A stretch of DNA of 64,000 nt from NCBI RefSeq assembly GCF_030253575.1, contig NC_080569.1, forward strand, positions 13,223,501 to 13,287,500. Direction: 5' to 3'. The position numbers and the translations under genes are program-made. Below the pieces are notes generated by a model. The model made no database searches. It was given only the letters and a program-made list of their open reading frames with translations, and was not told the DNA's origin. The stretch's first letter is position 1; each line of letters opens with the position of its first letter. This DNA is from Rhododendron vialii. Taxonomy: Eukaryota; Streptophyta; Magnoliopsida; Ericales; Ericaceae. Shown piece by piece: positions 34,389 through 47,296 of the stretch.

Positions 34389-37300
34389 CTACGCTACAAG
34401 AAATGGGATGATCATGGACATAAACGTGTCATATGTTAGCGTTGCTGAACCAGTGTAACGGGGATCCTTCTCCTTGAATTTTTCAGTCAAACCCTGAAAT
34501 TGCATCGACACTATTAGTGAGATTACAAACAAATTAAGATAAATGGAAAGATTCAGGACTGAGTGCAATTTTTTACTCACCTTCACAATCATCCCACACC
34601 TGTACATCAAATAAAACACATTGTTCAGAGATCACGAACATCCAAAGTATTAGAAGTACCGGAAGTAATGTATTTACAGGGAAAAAAAGCCTTACTCAAC
34701 GAAACTATCAAAATTCAGCTCAACTCTACGGCCACTCCCGTCATCATATCTTGAAATCAGAACTTGAAGAACAGAGGGTGGAATTGCATATCCGAGACTG
34801 TATAGAGCATCCCTTAGTTCCATGGAATCAATTTTCCCACTCCGATCTCTATCAAATCTCTCAAAAATGGCCTGTTGTAGCAGCAGCATAAATGTAACTT
34901 CTCATGAGCTCATAAAATTGTCCTAGGTGAATGATATAAGTATATAAGCAAAAAGCATGATCCTTGAAACATTGACTGATTGGAGAATGGACACTGTTTG
35001 AACATAACGTCAACAACTCGAACAGACATACAATGCGGGTCAATCTCCAGTCAGAGTGCTCAGAAGACCACTCCTACAGGCTACAAGACATGGCCTCCCC
35101 ACTCAATGATTGAGGTTTAAGTTGCATCAGTTCCTGTTATTTACCTTGAACCAATTTATTAGATTGATTTGGTTGACAGATATTTTGATGCGAAGCTGAC
35201 CATAATCTAGCTCGTTCGTAATGTTCATAGAGCCTTGTATGCAAGATGTTTCAAAAGCCTGAAAACTTTGTTACGCATAACTTGCCTACACTCAGGATTC
35301 TGAATCCCGGTATGGGCATATGTATCAGTATCCAGGGGTGGAGCTACAGACCTGACCATGAAGGTCTATACGCAAGTAAATAATGTTACTCGTGCAGCCG
35401 ATATTTAGAACCCTATTGATGTGTATAATGCGTATGTGTTACGTAGTATACCAGGTATGCATGTGTTGAATAGTGCAGAACGTAGAACTAGTGCAGAATT
35501 GCAGGATGGGAGAATTGCAGCATATGTTGAATGCACTTGGGAGAACTGCATCAATCCCTCCAGAAAGATGGCTCATGGCTTCTATTCGAAAGATGCACTA
35601 ATCGTCACATCCCATAAGGTAGTATCATGATAGTTTAAGACTTCGTTTCAAGCCAATGTCCTAGTTTTGTACTTTAGTCCTCTTGTAATTTTACTTCAAG
35701 TTGTAGAATTCAGATTTCTACCATTCAATTTGAAGTAGCAGGAGGAGCTATAATTGGGATCTTCCTATGAATAAGGTTTGAACGGAGTTCTTTCTACGGA
35801 TCAAGTCCATGTTCCTTGTTTGTTCATATACTCTACTATGCAGGTTTGCAGCCATTCTCTCATTGTTTCCACACACACAAAAAAATACTCAAGTTTTCTC
35901 TATTAAGGCAAACAAGAACCTAAAAAGAAACCTTTCCCTCCATTCCAATAACTGCCAAGTGTTCCTGAGTCATTTTCCAATTCTTTGTCACTTGGATCAC
36001 ACATGATTCCGATGTTCATCAAGAAAACCCTAATAAAATCTCCCCTTTCAAACAAAACAAAATGCCTAGTGGGAATCATACTGATCATTCCCTCAACTTT
36101 GGATGCTAAGCGCAAACATGGACCGTGGGAGTCTAAGACTCTGGCAAGTCCACACCAATTGAAATTGGTAGTTTCAAAAACCACCAAATAAGACTTACAT
36201 TTTGTTTGATAAAACTGAAAGCTGAAGCTAAAAGCTGAAAATTAAGAACTGAAAACAAAATGCTCAATTTTCTAAGCGAAAAAGCTTTTCATTAAAATGT
36301 TAAGAGCTGAATTAAAACAAATAACTTATTTGATCCAAAGAAAAAGAAAAACTTCTATTTCAGCTTTACTAATGGTCTATGCGCAAAGACGGAAGCACAA
36401 GTTGGCATACGGGGACCTTGGCCACCTCCTGTCTCAAAATCTTCACTGCATTTTTTTTTTATAAATTGAAATTTACATGGTGCTCCACTCCCAAAAAAGA
36501 ATTGAAAGTGAGTAGGTATGTGGCCCTTTTCTCACAGACGCATTGGTTATATTTATCGAGAAGAAAATTGCTGTGAAAATCAGTTCTGACTCAATCATAG
36601 ATGAGTTTCGGGATCTAAGGGAGCATCGCATTCCATTTTTATACATGTTGAGGTAAACCAATGGGCAACTTTTATTTTTTCCACCTTTTAGTTGCTTTTG
36701 GTTTGTTAAGGGCACCTAGATATTGTGTTTTGTATGGGTGCTATTTAGATATTTAAATGCTTAGAATCCCGAACGTTGAAATTTTAAAATCTCGTTGTTC
36801 TTTTGCGGCCCCCTCGTATACAAAATTCTAGTTCCGTCCCTGTCTATGCATTTGTGGTAGCGGTGGGAGAGGCGGTTACATTATTCGGTGGTGTCATGGG
36901 GCTAATGGTGGTGGTGGTGAAAAGATGGCGATGGTAGGGGGTGGTGTTGGTGGTGACGGTAGAGATCGGTGTATAGTCATGGTGTTGAAAGTAAAGTGGT
37001 TTAATTGCTACAGTAGAAGGTGGTACTGGAGAGATAGAGGCGGTTGGAGCTGTGGTGGTGGCGGTGAGAGATGGCCGTGGTGCAATGGTGGAGTTGTAGC
37101 AGAGGTGATGGTTGTAGAAGGATCATGGTAGGGGGTGGTACTGGTGATGACGGTAGCGAGTGGTGGTGCAATCATGGTGGTAAAGTGATGGGTGATTTAA
37201 ATGGTGTAAGGTGGTGGACAGATGGTGGTGGTTGTAGAAGGATGGTGGCAGGGGGTGTTGCCGGTGATGACAATAGCAAGTGGTGGTGCAGTCATGGTGG

Positions 37301-39442
37301 TAAAGAGGGGTGTCACTATAACGGTGGAAGATGGTGGAGAGATGGAGCAATGGTGGTGGTTCGGGCAATAGCAGTGGTGGTGAGAGATGGTGATCAGCCA
37401 GTGGTGGTACCGATGATGGAGCGGTGTGGCGGTAGAAGTAGTGGTAAAGATGGTGAACTGGTTGTGGTTGTGGTAGCGGTGGAGGCGATTTGAGTGGTGG
37501 TGGCGGCAATGAAATGGTGGTTTTAGTGGTGTTGGTGGCGATGGCGATTGTGGATGGTGGTGGTTCAAGAAGTGGTAACATTTATTTATAAATTCAGCCA
37601 AAATTAAGTAAACAGTAAGCTATTTTATTTTTATGAACTTTTTAGCATACATTTTAAGAGTCACTTAAAAACTTTAAGCATATGATTATCAAAACTACTT
37701 AATTGAGTATCCCTTAACACATCCAGTTTCAAGTGCTGAATTACATTATCAAACAACAGCTTAGAAACGATACTAGTTCTATGTTTCCTATTCCTTAGTT
37801 GAACCGGCAAAGAAATATTTGGTTCAAAAAAAACCAACCAACAAAGAAATAAAGGCCACTCACCCGCCATTGACCAAGACAACTCCACAATGCAGCAAAC
37901 TCTTTGGGCCCTGTCAATACACACGTACAATTTTCAATAAGTTGAACATTGTACACAGTTTTAGAGAATGACACTTTTGACCGAAGACAAGTTGAAATGG
38001 ACATGGATTCCCCCCAAACAATACCAAATCTGTACACGCGCACACAATATATTCTTTGAAAAACAATACTTCCTCCGTCCCAAAATAGATGACAATTTTT
38101 GAAATTTGTGTTATTTTTCATTACTTATATTTCTCAATCTATAATGTTTTTCATGAATTTGAAAACTTTGTATAATAAAACTAATCGAGAACTATCAAAC
38201 AAGATTCATATTGCATATTTTTTAATATTCGTATTAAAAAATATAAGGAATTGAAATTAGAACAGTTATCAAAAATTGTCATCCAATTTGAGACGGAGGG
38301 AGTAACTTGTTTGGCTTCGTTTACAATATCCGTTTTTTTCCTTTTCTAGAAACCTCGTGAAACTTGTCTAGTGGAGTAATTGTTTTCAAATGAGAAAAAA
38401 AAAAAAAGTACAGGGGAAAAAAGGATGCTTCACAATTAAGAACATTGGACATTTCAACTTTCCCTTGCTCTTATTTTCGAAATCACAAAAACTAAAACCA
38501 TTCCATACGATTCATGAACAGGACCGAATAAGTATGGTTAAGAAAAATCGAATTTAGTTATCAAAAATCTATTCCCTAAGAAATTGGGTGGATTGGTTGT
38601 TAGGGCCCGTTCCAGTTTTGAAAAAAAAAAAAAAACTTTTAAAAAATGAAGGTAATTTCAAGTTCAAAAATCATGTGTTTACGCAAATAATTTTTTTATC
38701 AATATGGATCCAGTTTGATAGATTTCATTGAGATCTTTTAAATTGTGCAAAAAAATTGAAAAATTATTTTTTATTTTTATTATATTTGAGCTTGAAATTA
38801 CCTTTTTTTTTCAAAAAAAAAGTTTAAAAAGAAAGCGGAAGAGCCTTTATATTAAAAACCAATCAAGATAGTAGCAATTACTAAAGAATCAAGATACCAA
38901 ACTCAACTATAGACCAATTAAACTGAATGAAACCCAATTTAACCAAGGAAAAATACTAACTAAAGTCCATTGCGATTTGGGTAATAGCAACAAGAAAAAA
39001 GGTACATCAATACTCTCAAAAATGTGTATGGATATCGGTGAAAGATGTATCGGAGTTCTAACACGTTAGCCGGTCCCTTTAACCAAAGCAACAGAAACAA
39101 AAAACAAGTCCCAAAATTCTCACCAATTCTTAGAGATTCGCGGGGATTCTTGAACAAGAACATGAGCAACCGGATGGTGTCAAGGCTGAACCGCTGGTAA
39201 CCCGAGGAAAGAGCCTGCTGGAGCTCCAACTCGTCGATGAACCCACTCCGGTCCCTGTCCACCATCTGGAAGCTCCGAATGACTTCCGGGTGGGTCCCGG
39301 GTGGGAAATCAGAGTGCCCAAGTGACCCGTAACTGGTATGACCGTAGTAGTTCGTGGGTGCAGGAGGGTACGGGTAGCCCGATCCGTTGGGATCGGGCGC
39401 CGGTGGTGCGGAGGGGGCGTAGGATTGGGAGTGGTAAGACAT
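34389..39442 (-). CDS. CML48: Penta-EF-hand Ca2+-binding protein, CML48-like
   Basis: The exons on the minus strand are 39442-39124, 37910-37864, 34871-34696, 34599-34581 and 34493-34389. They join in frame to 221 residues, close to the family length. Residues 1-50 are rich in Pro, Tyr, Gly and Ser, as in ALG-2/penta-EF-hand proteins. EF loop 1 is DRDRSGFIDELE (62-73) and a second canonical loop is DRDRSGKIDSME (129-140). DDGSGRRVELNFD is a degenerate loop, and the end TGSATLTYDTFMSMIIPFLVA is the dimer-forming last helix. GPKEFAALWSCLGQWR is strongly conserved. The protein probably senses Ca2+ and binds partners or membranes upon loading. Exon 4 is only 19 nt. Intron 2 (3.0 kb) contains a G-rich minisatellite, and intron 1 contains Stowaway and Tourist-like MITEs. 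All junctions are GT-AG. Confidence 0.93.
36199..37765. mobile_element. Possible transposon in CML48-like intron 2
   Basis: TTGTTTGATAAAACTGAAAG at 36202 and the inverted TTGTTTGATAATGTAATTCA at ~37763 could be terminal repeats. GCTGAAAGCTGAA-type motifs lie near both ends. The middle is the G-rich minisatellite at 36850-37580. No target duplication was identified, so this call is tentative. Confidence 0.4.
36850..37580 (+). repeat. G-rich GGT/GGTGGT minisatellite
   Basis: The + strand is dominated by GGT, GTGGTGG and GATGG words and is nearly C-free. A higher-order unit of about 119 bp starting GGTTGTAGAAGGAT is seen at ~37110 and ~37227, with ATCATGGTGGTAAAG-like blocks in each unit. Long frames on both strands (Val/Gly-rich or His/Pro-rich) are by-products. 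Confidence 0.85.
38069..38303. mobile_element. Stowaway-type MITE in CML48-like intron 1
   Basis: It starts CTTCCTCCGTCCCA and ends GAGACGGAGGGAG, with flanking TA at 38067-38068 and 38304-38305. It is 235 bp and AT-rich. Confidence 0.85.
38603..38845. mobile_element. Tourist-like MITE, copy 1, in CML48-like intron 1
   Basis: It starts GGGCCCGTTCCAG after TTA and ends GCGGAAGAGCC. Inside, AGGTAATTTCAAG pairs with CTTGAAATTACCT. It aligns with 60863-61102 (CAAATAATTTTT, GATAGAT...ATTGAGATCTTTTA in both). The ends are partly decayed. Confidence 0.65.
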
Positions 39443-39554
39443 GGGGTTGGGTTCTGTTCTGTTTGGTTGTTGGGGGAAAGAAAATTGAAGAAAGTGCGTG
39501 GAGTTTTTTTTTGGAAGAAGAAGAAGATGATGTACTGGGAGGCGGTTTGCAGTT

Positions 39555-39612
39555 TTGAAATATTTAAAACAAGGAGAGAGAGAGAGAGAGAGAGAGAGAG
39601 ATATTTAAAACA

Positions 39613-39657
<45 letters not shown>

Positions 39658-39670
39658 AAAACAAGCAGAG

Positions 39671-39712
<42 letters not shown>
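39555..39712 (-). repeat. Triplicated TTTAAATAT-(CT)n block upstream of CML48-like gene
   Basis: Three units each consist of ATATTTAAAACAAG followed by a (GA)n run on the + strand (near 39559, 39600 and 39652). Read on the gene strand this is (CT)n followed by CTTGTTTTAAATAT. The units lie about 115-270 bases before the start codon, so they probably cover the TATA region and leader. Confidence 0.8.
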
Positions 39713-39713
<1 letters not shown>

Positions 39714-39830
39714 AAGTTGACAACGTATTCGGCTAACACGAGGTCGGTGAGCAATTTCGAAAATTATTCCTATTTTCGAAATAAAAAATCTTTCATGTTT
39801 GGTTGCTAGTTTAAAACAAATATTGCATGA

Positions 39831-40046
39831 GACATGCTACAAACACAATACTTTGCAGAACGTTACGCATAATATGTCAAGGTGACATTGCTTTATTGGG
39901 TATCGAAAAACATCAATCCACCTAGTTATTAAAGAAGCAATGCTAATTTCCGTTTGACCCCCTTCCAAAAAAAAAAGAAAAAAGAAAAAGGAAAAAAAGA
40001 AACAATGCCATGTTGTGCACAATGTTTTATATACAAATTGTTGTGT
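39831..40046. mobile_element. Foldback MITE, copy 1 of a two-copy family
   Basis: CTACAAACACAATACTTTGC at the left and ATTGTTGTGTTTAAG at the right are inverted. The centre holds GACATTGCTTTATTGGGTAT and CATCAATCCACC, shared with 41022-41172. Confidence 0.6.
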
Positions 40047-41021
40047 TTAAGATTTTTTTCATATTGTTTCTATACTCCCTTCGTTCTGCAAAGAAAGCCC
40101 ATTACGAAAAGATGATTTCTAAAAAACTCAAAATACTTTCGTGCATTAGACTGTTTGTAGGAGACTTTTTTGTGAGATAGATGGAGTAAGTTTCTTACTT
40201 TTTAATTTTTTGTAATCTATAGTCATATATTTCCATACCTCATTGACTTTTAACAGAAAGGGCATTCGAAATTACTGACAAAAAAATTTCAATACTCATA
40301 AATTGTCAACCGACTAATTTGTAAATCTGCTATTGAAAACTAATTTTTGAAATAAAATCAATAAACAAACATTAACTGAGAAAGATTTCGGTATCCCACA
40401 GGACTGTTTTCCAATTCCTCTTCCTCTAAAAGTTCTTGATGAAATGGATGGCATAGTAGCTTGCTAGAAAGTAGAAACCATCCTATCCTATCTATCGAAA
40501 GGGAAATGAAAAAGAAATTAGAAAGCATAATATGATCCCGTCACTAGTGAACGGTGAGATTGGTCACTCAAAATTAGTCGAAACTGAGTTATCGAAAATA
40601 ATACGTGCTCCTGTCATTTACACACGGTAGTTTCACAACCAAATTAAGAGCAACTTCTTGAATTTAATGGTCATTATTAAGACTAGAAAACCAGGTATTT
40701 TACACGTTTGACGACTGGTGACCTATTCTCTTGTACGGTAATTGTAAAGCTCCTTCCTCTTTTCTTTTTTTGCCCTTCTGGAACATCCAAGTAACGTTTT
40801 AGCTGAGGCCCTCACCAAATAAGACCGTCATTTGGGAATTTTGGTGGAGTTGTTCCAATGGATGACGATGATTATGCATTGCATCACCTGGGCACACCAG
40901 AATTGAGTATATCCTTTCGCATTCTTGTACAGAGGATAAAATATAGAATTTTAATATGGAAGGTGACTAATCAACAATTTAAGATTATGATGGGTGCATT
41001 CCGAGGGAGATTTTTCGGTCT
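40047..41021. other. Spacer between the two minus-strand genes
   Basis: No gene was recognised. TACTCCCTTCGTTCTGCAAA at about 40074 resembles a decayed Stowaway end, but no clear partner end was found. Confidence 0.45.
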
Positions 41022-41174
41022 GATTATGCTACAAACGCAACATTTTGCACATCATGCACACGTATTGATGTGGCATTGCTTCATTGGGTATCGAAAAAAC
41101 ATCAATCCACCCAGTATCAATGAAACAATGCCACATGTGCACGATGTCGTAGTATCAATTATTGTGTTATAAAG
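41022..41174. mobile_element. Foldback MITE, copy 2 of the family
   Basis: ATGCTACAAACGCAACATTT at the left and TCAATTATTGTGTTATAA at the right are inverted. GATGTGGCATTGCTTCATTG pairs with CAATGAAACAATGCCACATG in the centre. It is the shorter, better preserved copy. Confidence 0.65.
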
Positions 41175-41807
41175 AATTTCCCTCTTCAGTGACACATACA
41201 TTATTCCAGATACACCGAATAATTTGCAATGTTTGTCATTGTTTATTTGGGTAAGAACAATGAAGAAATTGTTTAGGAAATAAATTTGTGAAGCTATCTT
41301 TTTCTCTGCTTTCCTCCGGGTTTTTATTTTTTTTTTCCTCTGCTGAAATCTCTGCATGATATTTTAACCAACCGCGGTCTAGCAACGACCATTCTTTGAC
41401 GGTGAATTACACGGATTCTTCTTGTGGTTTTCGCCAATAAAAACTCTGAGAATGCATTCTTCCATATAGAACACAGAAGCGAAGAAAAATGTTAGCTAAA
41501 CAATAAAAGTCCAAATATAATAATATTTGTCAGGATTAAGTACAAGGATGGCTGGAGCACAACGAATTTGTTTCAGCTTCCGTGGACTAGTTCAGCATAG
41601 GCCATGATAACGTACTGGAAAACGAAAACAAAAAAATTATAAAATGGTCCTGCAGCTCACTGTTAAGCTACCAAATTACTATAACACAGGGTTGTTAGGG
41701 TAAAGAACACCATTCTTTAGTGTGTGACCGCTACTGTCGGACTCACCTTCTATGAGAGAGGCTTGTCCCAGTCTTTGTCCAGTAGGTATGCAAGTAGAAA
41801 TGCTTCT

Positions 41808-44800
41808 TTAGTTGTCATCAGGAGCATCATTTTCATCTTCATTAATGTTAGCGTCCCCCTGATCTTGCATGTCTTCTTCACCTCCATTTTCCACAGGTGA
41901 CTCCTTTATCTTCTTCTTCTTATTGGCTTCCTTTGCCTTTGATGCAGACCTCTTTCCAGCATTCTTCCCCTGATCTTGCATGTCTTCTTCACCTCCATTT
42001 TCCACAGGTGACTCCTTTATCTTCTTCTTATTGGCTTCCTTTGCCTTTGATGCAGACCTCTTTCCAGCATTCTTCCGCCTAAACTCTGCCAAAAAAATAT
42101 ATATATGTCAATAGAGAAATGGGAATATTGTGAAGCACCCTTGCGAATGCCAGCATGTCCTGATATCTGTTTGGATCTTGAATTTTCTGAAAGGAAGGAA
42201 AGAAGAAAGATTCTAAACTGGATTGACTTTTCCTGTGTAGTAAAGAAGAATTAAATATATTTTCCTTTCCCTCCACAAATCCAAGATCCACATACATTTG
42301 CAATACAGCAATTTGTTACTACTGCTTCCATACTCTTCAAAATAGAGATGGCCTCCACATATTTAACTTCATCTTCTTACAGTTCCTTCAAGGGAACATC
42401 GCACATATCAAAGTTTGTGAAATGCACAGAGGCAACAAAAGAGACTGTTAAGCCAGCAGTGAGTCTAGTAGTAGTAGGAAAACCTACAAGAACACAAAAG
42501 GACTGATTAAGGTAGAAAACGTATGCTCCTAAGCCCGCAAAACCTACTTCTGGAAGTAAAGAAATAGAAGATAGACCGAAGCATATGACATATAATTCGG
42601 GGATATATCGACAATGGACCAAGAAAAATTATTCATAACCTAGTGAACATGGAAACTGAAGCCACCAACCTGCCTAATATCAAAGGTCCAAGACTAGCCG
42701 GAAGGGTTTGGGTTAGGTCAACCTATTCTCTAATTATCGACCCATATATTTTATATTCCATGCATTTGTATCCACAAAAATTGTTCAGGGAGGACAGTTT
42801 GCTTTCAAGACAAGGGCCTAATCTCACAAAGAAACTTCTGGAAAATGACAAATTTAAGAAGCAGAAGGAATCTAGAATGAGTAATGCCAGTTCTATTCTA
42901 TATTCATTAATTTGCTGGCTCTCATTGTAGCCATCAAACGCAAAAGGCAAATGGCCAAACAGCTATTGGCTGTCCTCATAACAATTTCTGCGTTAGAAGG
43001 CAATTTTCCTTCATACTGTTGTATTTTCTTATTATAATGCAATTTTTAAACCAAACAGCATGACAACACCAACGCAAACGGGATACAACCAATAATAGAT
43101 TTCATTGAAAGATACATTCTCACAGCAATAGGAAAGATACATTCTCCATGCAACACATCAGAGTTCTGCAAATCCTTCTGCACTGACATTGACTTGATGT
43201 GTCTAGGAAATTTTTAGAAAGATGATTTCCAAGTCTTACCCATCCTTCTGCACTGATATTGACCTGATGTCTCTAGGATATTTTAAGGATGATTTCCACA
43301 ACATTCTTCAATAAACCGCCATTTCATCAGTAGGGAAGAAGCAGGCAAATTTGTTTCCATTGTAGGTACATAGATATACGGCATAGTCTACCACGTCATC
43401 GACACAATAACATGCCACCCCATATTATCATCTCCGCAATACAAGGAATCCCGAATCCACATCTAATGTTTGCTAGTAAACTTTACAACAAGGTACTCAC
43501 TAATCCTATGAAAACAGTCTCCACACAAAACTGAATCCCAGCCCTTAACCTTATGCCTTGCTGCAAATGAACCAAGCTGTTCATGAAGTATTTGAGGCTC
43601 GACTCGGTAAAGGCTTTGATTGAGTTCGGCTCGTCTACTAAACGAACCAAACCTAAGCCTCAATTTTAGGCTCGTTTAATGAATGATCCGAAACCGAACC
43701 TGACAATATTAGGCGCCATTAGGCTCGCAAACTTCGCATATATTTATATCATTTGAATGTCATGAATAAACTTATATAATGTGTATAACTGTATATATAA
43801 TCAAAAAAATTAACTTGTACATCTATAATCTTTTACAGGTACTATAAACTTATACAGAGTATCACATATGCATATGTTTTTATAACTAGATACGTTTGAA
43901 CTTATTTATGTACATAATAAAAAATTTATTTTTAGCTCTAGACCTGTATGAGAGGGGCCACTGTTTTAGTGGTATTCTGAGAGCAGCAACTTTGTGCATA
44001 TTGCCAAAGGTTAGGTCTGTCTCCAATCTTTCCCCGCCCATACCCCCAATGATTGGGGACTACATGGGTTCTATTGTTGTTGTCGTTGTGACCTGTATGA
44101 GAGCATAAATACATGATAATTTTGGTTCCTTAAGCCCGTGAACAAGCTCGAGTTCGACTCAAACTTGGGCAAGCTCAGCTAGTCGAATTTTCATTGAGAA
44201 CTTAATAAATGAACTTGAATATTCTAAAGTTCGGCTTAATTGGGCTCGTTTGCAGCCCTATGTACCACACTAACATCCCTGAAATCCTAAGCACAATTGC
44301 AAGAAAGGGTGAAGAAGTAGGAAGAGAAGATGAGCTTCCTACATTCAGCAATCTACTCTTCAATCCCATCTATAATTCTTTTAGTTGAGAAAAAATAGCC
44401 AAAACACTAGTAAATTAAAGCAAATGCAGCTTTCCAGTCCTGATCATGACTGTCATATCAGTGTAGTTGTCAATCAAAAAAAGAAACGCTCCTCTAACTT
44501 TACTGTACTGTCTTTTTTGCCTCATTCAGATTGAGAAACCCTTTTTCCACATCAAACAATATTTTTTCATTTACAACAATGCTTTTCTTGTTGTGAAATG
44601 AAAGGGAGGAACCATCAAGACTTCACCAAGGAAGTAGGGCTCTTACAGCATTTTGTCTGATTAATACTTTAAGAATTCTGCTACACAGGGCCCTTCTACT
44701 GGCTACAGTCTACTTGTTCAAGAACAATCCCACCATCAAACCTTAAACCTAATAGGTTATTGACCGTTTACCAATTAATACTCGTAAGTACCATCTGTGG

Positions 44801-47296
44801 AACTTCCAACGTTTCTTGTGGAGCAATCCACCGATGTTCGTAGCTTATTTAATTTACTCTACATGTTAACCAACAAATGGAAAGCCTTAGTATTCTCATC
44901 CTACCCTTCAAGTATAATTCTGCCCTAAACTAACATTCTTACTTGCAAACACATGCAATCAGTCTTTTAGGATAGCAGACAAACTACATTGACACTTATA
45001 CGAAGTTAGTCATCATTCATCGTCAAGCTCCAAAATCACATCTACAACTAATGTCTCCCTCACATCCAATCCTAAAAAACAGATGTCCGAATTTAAAAAA
45101 TAGGTATTTCTTTTCTTTTCACTCTTTTAAAATTAACTACAAGAGCCACATGCATCACAGGGCCTCGTTTACCTAATTGAAGTCATGTTAGTTTCCATTT
45201 CAACAAAGAGAACTCATAACCAAGCCCAAGAAATGTACATTTTGCTGTTGGACACAAAATGTAGATGACTGAAATCACAATTACCAACAACGAGATCGGA
45301 TCACTTCTGTAAATAAGAACACTTGAAGGTTGACATTGATGCCACCAAGTACCAAGAATCTACCAACTAAATCTTCAGGGAAAGGAAGAGGAAAAGAAAT
45401 GAAATGAGATACGCGCCCAAAGTGAGTGGCCAGGTACTCTCATGAAGTATGCACACTTATGTATATGTACACATGTACAGAGAGATATCGGTAAAGAAGA
45501 CTCTGTGAAAACAGGCTGTTAAGTTTATTGCAGGGGAATTTCATTGTGAGGTTTAGTGGATAGGCTGTAAAATTGTGCACAAAGCCTCAAACTCCAGCAA
45601 CTATGCTGGAATGCTCTAACATAAACTCTTCGCAGCAAGTCTAATCGTACTGCAAATATAAACTCGCTATGTAATTGTGTCACACTGCAACGAATGCTGA
45701 TTGCCGGATTTTCGAAGTTTGCTACATTAGAGCGTTAAGCACTGTTGATTTGTCATGATGCATAACGTATGGTTAAAGGCTTAAAGCCGGCAATATGTGA
45801 TGGACCTGATGGTAAACTTGTTCTCCTATATAGCATTTCCACATATAGTTGGTCCAAATTCGCACTTTTACAAACAATGCAACTCGCATTCCTTGTGTTG
45901 GTATTTGGTATGTTGATCCTCCACAACTCCAAGCAACAAATGAACATTAACTCTATCCCTTTGTAATTGGGCACCAGACAGAATTATCTCTAGTTGCAGT
46001 TAAGAGCTTGAAGTTCACCCAACGGGCTTTTAAAGAGAACAAAATTCATTCAAACTCACAAACCTTCAAGAGAAGCTTTTAACGGCCCAACAAACTCAGG
46101 GAACTCCATTTCTTCAAGTGCTTTAAATACATCTTCTGCATTGATGGTTTGCCTCTTAGACTCCTTACAAATGTCATTTGCCCTGCACATTGACATCATT
46201 CAAAAAAATGTTACTGTTTTTATTAGCTCATCTCCACCATCTTGTAAAAATTCTCTTCTTCAAGGTTTTTACGGCCAAATACATATTGATTATTCATGTC
46301 AAGTTCAACCATCAACGTAACTCACACTTCATACCCATCCATAAGGGGAATTTCCCTTTATCCAAAGTTCAATAAGCATGCCATCTTAGCATTTGCATCT
46401 CTGTTCCTTCTGTTTCTTTCTTTTGTATTTAGTGTGTAAAAAAAATCCACAAAATAAAAAGTAGTGTATAGCCCAGTCGAAGTGCACCAAACGTAAGCAT
46501 CATGTTGTATTTAACAGTCAATCTGATATAATCGAAAGAGAGCTTTATCTATAAGGTTCTAATTCTTCAATTTCTTATTATTTCCCAAGCCCACTTCTGC
46601 ACGTATACACTCCAACCCTACTCTCTATTTTTGTTGTACATTGAATCTAATTTAACATGGTTCGAGATGTGACATGACTCATAATGCGGCATTGTCACAG
46701 TCAAATAGGCAAAATGCCTAGCCAAATGGAGTTGCGAAAAGAGGGTATCGCTTGATATTTACGGTAAAAGGCCCAACTTTCCTGGCCCCTTGGAGATGTT
46801 CCAAATCCAATTTGATGCCTAACAGCAAATAGGACTTCAAAGTACCAAATGCATGACTTAAAAACTGAGGAAATTGGGTAATGAATACACACTTTTAACC
46901 GATCAAAAAACAAAAGCTCTAATCGTATGGAGTACAAGAAACAAACACACGCAGGCAATGTAAAAAGAAAAAACCCTAGAATTGCTAGACTAATAACCCT
47001 AGTGTTTCAGTAGAAATCGTTTTTAATTCTTTCGCAGACAAATTCGAAAATTACTTCAGAAATTCAGCAAAGATGTATATTTAATAGCGTACATGGCGGA
47101 GAGGTAGTGGATGAAGATACGGGCGCTCTCGGAGAAGGCCATGAGAGCTTCTTTGAAGACGGAGATGTCGGCGCCGTCCTTGGACAGCTGGGAGAGCTTC
47201 TCCTTCACCACCCTGCGCACGATAGCCTTCGGCAGCTCCTCCGCCTCCGGTATTACTTTTTTGTCCACCGCCGCTTTCTCCGCCGCTGTTTTCTCC

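Noticed and set aside
37071..37601. Val/Gly-rich (+) and His/Pro-rich (-) open frames of 130-150 codons
   Set aside because: Low-complexity frames generated by the G-rich minisatellite in an intron of the opposite-strand gene.
39130..39736. Long frames across the (GA)n block, including a 197-codon minus-strand frame
   Set aside because: They overlap the CML48-like first exon in another frame and translate the repeat into Leu/Ser or Arg/Glu runs.
40074..40270. Additional Stowaway MITE
   Set aside because: Only one decayed end resembles the terminus; no partner end with TA was found.
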